A stretch of 6,615 nucleotides of DNA from Hadesarchaea archaeon (GTDB lineage Archaea > Hadarchaeota > Hadarchaeia > Hadarchaeales > WYZ-LMO6): the NCBI GenBank assembly GCA_004347925.1, contig QNVD01000271.1, forward strand, positions 1 through 6,615. Reading direction: 5' to 3'. The notes below the pieces were generated by a model. The model was not told where the DNA came from. It ran no database searches and saw only the letters and a program-made list of their open reading frames with translations. Below are positions 1 to 3,610 of this stretch, piece after piece. The translations under genes were made by a program, and so were the position numbers. Numbering within the stretch: position 1 is the stretch's first letter; each line of letters starts with the position of its first letter.

Positions 1-517
1 CCCTGGGCTCGTACCAGAAGAGCGTGCCCCCCGGAGGCCCCTGCACCGTGACCCGGTAGCTCTCGTAGGGGTACCCCCCGCGGTCTATCCTTATCCCCCC
101 CAGCACGGCCTCGTACTTGGGTCCCGTCCCCACCACCCAGCCCGAGGCCCGGTAGGACAGCCCGTACCCCAGGTTCCCCCTGAAGGGAGAGGAGAAGGAG
201 ATCCTCAGGGTGAGCTCGGTTCCCCCCTCCACGGCCCTGCTTTCGAGGGTAACCTGTCCTGGCTCGCACCAGGCCCTCAGATCCCAGACGTTCTCGGAGG
301 GGATGGTCCTCCTGATGGTGAGGGAGGAATAGAGGGAAGGGAGGTAGAGGGTGCAGTTCTCCTCCACGGAGACCGTTCTGTCCCCCTGGATCCGGAACAC
401 CACCGCCACCGAGGGGTAGTAGGGGGAGGAGGGGGGCAGGCCGGAGGAGGGGGGCAGGAGGGAGAGGAGGAGGAAGGGGAGGAGCAGGGGGGCCAGCCTT
501 CGGTGGCGAGGGGACAT
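1..517 (-). CDS. Exported protein of unknown function, N-terminal part (gene runs off the left edge)
   Basis: An uninterrupted minus-strand reading frame starts at ATG 517-515 and is still open at base 1, giving 172 residues plus one base. The first residues are basic (MSPRHRR), followed by a leucine-rich hydrophobic stretch (about residues 8-21) and a Pro/Ser/Gly segment, which together make a convincing signal peptide or N-terminal anchor. The mature part is rich in beta-prone alternating residues, Tyr, Gly and Ser, with Cys at about residues 54 and 84, as in archaeal cell-surface proteins with beta-sandwich domains. No catalytic motif is visible and I do not recognise the family. The start is supported by a Shine-Dalgarno-like GGAGG about five bases upstream. 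It diverges from hflX with 57 bases between starts. Being truncated, its full domain content is unknown. Confidence 0.72.
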   Translation of the reverse strand, partial: MSPRHRRLAPLLLPFLLLSLLPPSSGLPPSSPYYPSVAVVFRIQGDRTVSVEENCTLYLPSLYSSLTIRRTIPSENVWDLRAWCEPGQVTLESRAVEGGTELTLRISFSSPFRGNLGYGLSYRASGWVVGTGPKYEAVLGGIRIDRGGYPYESYRVTVQGPPGGTLFWYEPR

Positions 518-574
518 GCTTCCTCCCTCTCCTGGTGGGGGGAAGATTTAACCCAGCGGGCCCAAGGAGAGGAG
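518..574. promoter_or_regulatory. Divergent intergenic region with one TATA-like element and ribosome binding sites for both genes
   Basis: This 57-base gap separates two divergent starts. Its only A/T-rich core is AGATTTAACC at 545-554, which reads GGTTAAATCT on the other strand and could serve as an archaeal TATA box. It lies about 30 bases before the minus-strand ATG, a good fit, and about 26 bases before the hflX ATG. Both starts have Shine-Dalgarno-like sequences: AAGGAG at 564-569 for hflX, and GGAGG (complement of about 521-525) for the exported protein. Which direction the box serves is inferred from spacing only. Confidence 0.4.
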
Positions 575-1654
575 ATGCGGGCGGTCCTGGTTCAGAGGGT
601 GGAGCCGGGGGGCAGGGACGAGCTGGGTGAGCTGGAGGAGCTGGTGGGGACCATGGGGTACGAGGTGGTGGGGAGGATGGTGCAGGAGAGGGAGGCGGAC
701 CCCGCCTTCCAGATAGGGAGGGGGAAGGTGGAGGAGGTGGCGGGTCTGGTCAGGCTGACGGGGGCGGAGCTGGTGGTCTTCGCCAACCAGCTCACCCCCT
801 CCCAGCTCTTCAACCTGGAGAAGAGGCTGGGGGTGAGGGTCATGGACAGGTTCCAGCTCATCCTGGAGATCTTCGCCAAGAGGGCCGGGTCCCCCGAGGC
901 CAAGCTGCAGGTGGAGTACGCCAGGCTGAGCTACGAGCTCCCCAGGCTGAGGGAGAGGATAAGGAACCTGCTCTCCGCGGAGCAGCCCGGGTTCAGGGGC
1001 AGGGGGGAGTACGAGCTGAACCTCTACCTGGACATGGTGAAGAGGAGGATGGCCCTGCTGAGGAAGAAGCTCCGCTCCCTGGCCGGGTCCAGGGAGAAGA
1101 GGAGGGAGCAGAGGAGGAGGAGGGGCTTCGGGCTGGTGGCCCTGGCGGGGTACACCAACGCCGGGAAGTCCACCCTCCTGAACTCCCTCACCGGCTCCAG
1201 CGTGGAGGTGGACGACAGGATGTTCACCACCCTCACGGCCAGGACCAGGGCCCTCAGGGGTTGCGAGAGGATTCTGATCACGGACTCCGTGGGGTTCATC
1301 GAGGGCCTCCCCCCCTGGATGGTGGAGGCCTTCAAGGCCGTGCTGGAGGAGATCTACTCCTCCGACCTGGTGCTGCTGGTGGTGGACGGGAGCGATCCCA
1401 TGTCCGAGATCCTGAGGAAGCTGAAGGTGAGCCTGGAGATCCTCTCGCAGAGGGAGCTGAGGATCCTGATCCTGCTCAACAAGATGGACCTCCTCTCCCC
1501 CTCCGAGCTGGAGGAGAAGATGGAGGTGCTGGGCAGGCTGCCCCTTCCCGTTCTCCCCATCTCCGCCAAGGAGGGGAGGAACCTTGACCTGCTGGTGGAG
1601 GAGATACGGAAGGAGGTCTTCGGGAACAGGAAGGAGCTCGCCCGGGCGGGCTGA
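575..1654 (+). CDS. hflX: GTPase HflX (ribosome-associated GTP-binding protein)
   Basis: The 359-residue product is a TRAFAC/Obg-HflX class GTPase. Members of the family bind the large ribosomal subunit, hydrolyse GTP and in bacteria split stalled or heat-stressed ribosomes; a similar cytoplasmic role is inferred here. The N-terminal HflX domain carries the glycine-rich GRGK (48-51) and the DRFQLILEIFAKRA stretch (91-104), followed by a charged helical segment (about 115-183) that ends in a run of arginines. The G domain has G1 GYTNAGKS (192-199), the G2 threonines FTTLT (217-221), G3 DSVGF (237-241), G4 NKMD (302-305) and G5 SAKEG (330-334), all intact. ATG 575 is preferred over the upstream GTG 503 because AAGGAG lies five bases before it, the upstream residues are uncharacteristic of the family, and 503 lies inside the divergent gene. 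Its end overlaps the next reading frame. Confidence 0.95.
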   Translation: MRAVLVQRVEPGGRDELGELEELVGTMGYEVVGRMVQEREADPAFQIGRGKVEEVAGLVRLTGAELVVFANQLTPSQLFNLEKRLGVRVMDRFQLILEIFAKRAGSPEAKLQVEYARLSYELPRLRERIRNLLSAEQPGFRGRGEYELNLYLDMVKRRMALLRKKLRSLAGSREKRREQRRRRGFGLVALAGYTNAGKSTLLNSLTGSSVEVDDRMFTTLTARTRALRGCERILITDSVGFIEGLPPWMVEAFKAVLEEIYSSDLVLLVVDGSDPMSEILRKLKVSLEILSQRELRILILLNKMDLLSPSELEEKMEVLGRLPLPVLPISAKEGRNLDLLVEEIRKEVFGNRKELARAG

Positions 1655-2138
1655 GGGTTTCCCGGGGGTCCTGGGGAGGCTGGGGAGGAGGTTCTCCTGC
1701 TTCGTCTTCGGGGGGAGCTTCCCCCTCCTCTCCCTCCTGCTGGCCTTCTCGGGGGCCCTCACCGACCTCCTCCTCTCCTGGCACCTCTACCGCACCTCCC
1801 CCTCCCTCTTCCTCTCCCTGGAGGCCAACCCCCTGGCCCGCCGCGGCCTCACCACCGGGAACCTCTTCCTCTTCCTGGTCTCCCCCGCGCTGCTGGTCCT
1901 CTTGGTCTCCCTGCTGGTGCAGGCGCGGTGCGGGATGCTGAGGCTGATAGGCTTCGGGGTGGCCCTCACCTCCTTCGCCGGCCCCCTCACCTGGATCCTG
2001 GGCTCCCGCCTGGCCTTCCTCCCCTTCCTGCTCTCCCTGGCCCCCTTCTACTTCTGCTGCTTCCACGCCTCCCCCTTCAGGGAGGAGTGGAGGAGGGTGC
2101 TGGGGCTTCTCTTCCGTTTGGAAGGAACGGAACCCTAG
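1584..2138 (+). CDS. Small polytopic membrane protein, DUF5658-like
   Basis: This is a 184-residue frame with strongly hydrophobic segments at about residues 39-63, 92-113, 118-140 and 143-160, so probably four membrane helices. After the first helix comes D61, then an EANP motif (80-83) leading into a second helix. That layout (helix, Asp, short loop, E-x-N-P) resembles the DUF5658 family of small archaeal and bacterial membrane proteins of unknown function. The resemblance is from memory and not searched. The only conventional start in frame is TTG 1584, which has GGGGAGGA just upstream but lies 71 bases inside hflX. The first 36 or so residues are Arg/Gly/Ser-rich and look like hflX read out of frame, so translation may really begin near 1671, where only a CTG is available. 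It is probably co-transcribed with hflX. A reading-frame error at the 5' end is possible. Confidence 0.6.
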   Translation: MTCWWRRYGRRSSGTGRSSPGRAEGFPGVLGRLGRRFSCFVFGGSFPLLSLLLAFSGALTDLLLSWHLYRTSPSLFLSLEANPLARRGLTTGNLFLFLVSPALLVLLVSLLVQARCGMLRLIGFGVALTSFAGPLTWILGSRLAFLPFLLSLAPFYFCCFHASPFREEWRRVLGLLFRLEGTEP

Positions 2139-2173
2139 GGCGGGCCTAAGGGGGGTCGACCAGCTTTTTTTTT
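2133..2173 (+). terminator. Probable terminator of the hflX unit: hairpin plus T9 tract
   Basis: A short imperfect hairpin, CCCTAGG (2133-2139) with CCTAAGGG (2145-2152, one bulged A), includes the stop codon of the membrane protein. It is followed by the palindrome GGTCGACC (2154-2161) and then nine consecutive T at 2165-2173. Archaeal RNA polymerase terminates at oligo-T tracts in the non-template strand with little need for a hairpin, so the T9 tract is the main evidence. The 12-base gap between the hairpin and the T run is longer than in a bacterial intrinsic terminator. Confidence 0.6.
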
Positions 2174-2192
2174 GATTCCAGATATTTGATTC
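2171..2192. repeat. Direct repeat TTTGATTC, two copies 14 bases apart
   Basis: TTTGATTC occurs at 2171-2178 and again at 2185-2192. TTCCAG also occurs at 2176-2181 and 2201-2206. The copies are exact but short, in AT-rich sequence next to the T9 tract, so chance is a real possibility. If functional, they could be half-sites for a DNA-binding protein. Confidence 0.3.
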
Positions 2193-2208
2193 TTGACAGT
2201 TTCCAGTC

Positions 2209-2220
2209 CCTGCTAGCAGG
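2209..2220. promoter_or_regulatory. Perfect 12-base palindrome, possible operator
   Basis: CCTGCTAGCAGG is a perfect inverted repeat with no spacer. It lies about 15 bases before the TATA-like box at 2235, where archaeal regulators often bind. With no loop it would make a poor RNA hairpin, so a dimeric DNA-binding protein site is the more natural reading. Function is inferred. Confidence 0.35.
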
Positions 2221-2226
2221 CCTCCA

Positions 2227-2245
2227 TAGGTACCTAAATAAAAAA
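2227..2245 (+). promoter_or_regulatory. TATA-like promoter box overlapped by a 10-base palindrome
   Basis: TAAATAAAAAA at 2235-2245 resembles an archaeal TATA box. A start would be expected roughly 25 bases later, about 2260-2265, which is the foot of the large hairpin beginning at 2261. The perfect palindrome TAGGTACCTA (2227-2236) overlaps the upstream edge of the box, where TFB would contact the BRE, so a protein bound there could block initiation. The six A at 2240-2245 are also a T6 tract on the other strand, which allows a terminator reading for leftward transcription. Confidence 0.4.
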
Positions 2246-2260
2246 GTCAGCCAAAATTTG

Positions 2261-2327
2261 TGGTGGGTAAGTCCAAGCCAGTTGTGTGTACCGGACGGTA
2301 CACTTCAAAGCTGGCTTGGGTCCACCA
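2261..2327 (+). ncRNA. Composite hairpin, candidate small structured RNA (or a terminator for the opposite strand)
   Basis: The arms TGGTGG (2261-2266) and CCAAGCCAG (2273-2281) pair with CTGGCTTGG (2311-2319) and CCACCA (2322-2327), with an asymmetric internal loop (GTAAGT against GT). Above this lies a short TTG/CAA pairing, then an apical stem GTGTACC/GGTACAC (2286-2292 with 2297-2303) closed by a GGAC tetraloop. That is about 22 Watson-Crick pairs in the main stems of a 67-base element, too extensive for chance in AT-rich DNA. A TATA-like box sits about 25 bases upstream, and T5 at 2368-2372 could end a transcript of about 110 bases. I recognise no known RNA family. An H/ACA guide is not supported, as I see no kink-turn or well-placed ACA box. 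On the minus strand the same hairpin is followed by T4 and T6 tracts and may instead terminate the hsdR operon. Strand and function are uncertain. Confidence 0.45.
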
Positions 2328-2459
2328 TCTCTTTATGACCATAAAAGCATTTCTTTCCTGTTGGCGATTTTTATTCTCGAGGATTTTGGATCATTTTTAA
2401 AACACAAATGAATACTTCCCGTTTTCTAGTTTGGGATTAGCGAGAAAACAAATTTCTCC

Positions 2460-2466
2460 TTTAAAA
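2460..2466 (+). promoter_or_regulatory. TATA-like box placed for a leaderless transcript from GTG 2491
   Basis: TTTAAAA is centred about 28 bases before GTG 2491, the spacing expected if transcription begins at or one base before the start codon. No Shine-Dalgarno sequence precedes that codon, which agrees with leaderless translation, common in archaea. A second box, TTTTTAAAA at 2394-2402, would suit an alternative start at TTG 2431. Confidence 0.4.
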
Positions 2467-2490
2467 GGCAACTTCCCTGAACAACTCCTC

Positions 2491-3096
2491 GTGGGAGTCA
2501 CCATCCACTACAGGTTTCTTATTCGGCATCCGGAGGTCCTGGAGAGGGTGCAGGGATGGCTGGTGACTCTGGCCGAAGAACTCGGAATGGAGGTCCGGGA
2601 AAGGGACCCGGAGGGGCGGTCCCTGCTGATAGACCCTCCCCAGTGTGAGACCCTAGCTCTCACGTTCAAACCGGGGCCCGTAGGCTGGGTTTGCTCGGGA
2701 TCCTGCAAGACCCAGTTTTCGGACTGGAGGACGCACGTGGGGGTGGCCGAACTCCTGCGGGTGCTGGCGGCCTTCTGCTCGAGGGCCGAGGTTTACGACG
2801 AGGGGGAGTACTATGAGACTAGGGACGTGGACAGGCTCAGGGATTTGTTGAACAGGGGCTCCGAGGGCTTGGAGCGTCTGAAGGGGAGGCTTTTGGATCG
2901 AACAGCCAGGCTCCCCCTCTCGCCGTCGAGAACCAGTACCTCAGGAGCTCCTTCTCCATCTCCCGGTAGTCGGGGAAGAACTCCTCCACCCTCCCCCAGA
3001 ATTCCCGGTTGTGCCTGGGGTACTTCAGATGGAGCAGCTCATGGAGTACCACGTAGTCGATCAGGCGGGGGGGAAGGGCGATCATCCGCAGGTTGA
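2491..3096 (+). CDS. Conserved hypothetical protein with CKTQ and DEGEYYETRD motifs
   Basis: This 201-residue frame looks genuinely coding only to about residue 138. It opens with VTIHYRF (3-9), then an amphipathic helical part, a CETLALTF strand (52-59), CSGSCKTQF (68-76), THVGV (81-85), a Leu-rich helix and an acidic VYDEGEYYETRD block (101-112). I recall uncharacterised bacterial and archaeal proteins with the same order (IHYR near the N-terminus, C-E-x-L, KTQ, H-V, DEG-Y-E-T), but know no function. There are no signal peptide or membrane segments, so it is probably cytoplasmic. GTG 2491 is chosen because the family-like sequence begins there, the upstream codons (TTA, AAA, ATT) differ from the rest, and a TATA-like box is well spaced; TTG 2431 is the alternative. 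From about 2905 the frame runs antisense into the peptidase gene and becomes Ser/Pro/Arg-rich, so the native C-terminus is probably eroded or extended. Confidence 0.65.
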   Translation: MGVTIHYRFLIRHPEVLERVQGWLVTLAEELGMEVRERDPEGRSLLIDPPQCETLALTFKPGPVGWVCSGSCKTQFSDWRTHVGVAELLRVLAAFCSRAEVYDEGEYYETRDVDRLRDLLNRGSEGLERLKGRLLDRTARLPLSPSRTSTSGAPSPSPGSRGRTPPPSPRIPGCAWGTSDGAAHGVPRSRSGGGEGRSSAG

Positions 3097-3610
3097 AGCT
3101 CAGGTTCCCGGAGGAGGAGCAGGAGGCCCACTTGCTCCTCTGCCGCCTGATGTAGATTCTGGAGGGGAGGAGGCCGGTGATCTTCCCGAGTTCCCCAACC
3201 TTCTCCAGGATCCTCTTCCTCAGCTCTTCCCGCAGGATCTCCCTGAGCCTCTGCAGGTGCCTCTCGTTGCTGGGATCGCACGCCACCTCCCTTTTCTCGA
3301 AGTCGAGGCTCACCCCTCCATCCCCGCTGGGCCTGAGGTGGAAGGGTTCCCCGAGGAGGCGGAACTCCTCACCAGCCCTCTCCAGGCTCTCCTTTATGAG
3401 CCGGTGTTTCTCCAGGATCCAGGCCTTTTTCTCCTCCAAAAGGGGTGCCTCGTTTTTGCAGTTGGGGGGGAGGATCACCAGAAGGTTTCCGGTCTTGAAC
3501 TCCAGCCTCGGATACCTCACCCTCCTCCACTCGACCCGGTAGGGTAGATCCTCCCCTTCCAGCCGGAGGAGCCCGCTAGAGGCCCTTAAGACCCTTGGAG
3601 ATCTCATCAC
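2837..3610 (-). CDS. YgjP-like zinc metallopeptidase domain protein (DUF45) paired with HsdR
   Basis: The 257-residue product matches the DUF45/YgjP-like metallopeptidase family (COG1451). An N-terminal beta-rich part (about 18-50, YRVEWRRVRYPRLEF) is followed by a charged helical middle (52-145). The catalytic region then has RQRSKWASCSSSGNLSFN (156-173), the zinc motif HELLH (190-194), a third ligand H200 in HNREFW (200-205), and the closing helix EMEKELLRYW (217-226). All expected metal ligands are present. Proteins of this family often lie beside type I restriction genes, and their role there is not established. The gene begins inside the hsdR end (GTG 3610, or ATG 3607), with GGAGG 6-9 bases upstream, which suggests translational coupling. 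Residues 227-257 are a Pro/Ser-rich tail encoded opposite the convergent gene. It is probably not part of the conserved fold and suggests loss of the original stop codon. Confidence 0.92.
   Translation of the reverse strand: MMRSPRVLRASSGLLRLEGEDLPYRVEWRRVRYPRLEFKTGNLLVILPPNCKNEAPLLEEKKAWILEKHRLIKESLERAGEEFRLLGEPFHLRPSGDGGVSLDFEKREVACDPSNERHLQRLREILREELRKRILEKVGELGKITGLLPSRIYIRRQRSKWASCSSSGNLSFNLRMIALPPRLIDYVVLHELLHLKYPRHNREFWGRVEEFFPDYREMEKELLRYWFSTARGGAWLFDPKASPSDAPSPRSPCSTNP

Larger units (their letters stand above)
2139..2490. other. AT-rich gene-free island between the hflX unit and the defence module
   Basis: About 350 bases without a supportable protein gene. The base composition changes abruptly near 2162 from very GC-rich to AT-rich and shifts back gradually after about 2490. 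Besides the elements listed separately (T9 tract, direct repeat, two palindromes, TATA-like boxes, large hairpin), I see short T runs at 2368-2372 and 2394-2398 and a weak hairpin TTTAT-GACC-ATAAA at 2332-2345. The composition shift and the defence genes beyond it suggest the edge of an acquired segment. That is inference, as I see no integrase, tRNA or clear att site. Confidence 0.6.

Noticed and set aside
503..574. Upstream GTG start for hflX
   Set aside because: It would place the start inside the divergent gene, adds residues not typical of HflX, and ATG 575 has a good Shine-Dalgarno sequence.
548..1762. A 404-codon open frame on the minus strand opposite hflX
   Set aside because: It is antisense to a clear GTPase. 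Its translation is Pro/His/Leu/Gln-rich low-complexity sequence with no motif, the usual product of GC-rich antisense reading.
2261..2327. tRNA gene or H/ACA guide RNA
   Set aside because: No cloverleaf or T-loop GTTCRA consensus on either strand, and no kink-turn or properly spaced ACA box. The terminal CCACCA is simply the complement of TGGTGG in the stem.
2408..2440. Ten-codon ATG open frame, possible leader peptide
   Set aside because: No ribosome binding site, no run of a regulatory codon and no attenuator-like alternative stems after it. It is expected by chance in AT-rich DNA.
2139..2490. CRISPR array, insertion sequence or MITE
   Set aside because: No regularly spaced repeats, no transposase and no terminal inverted repeats flanked by target duplications. 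Only isolated palindromes and one hairpin are present.
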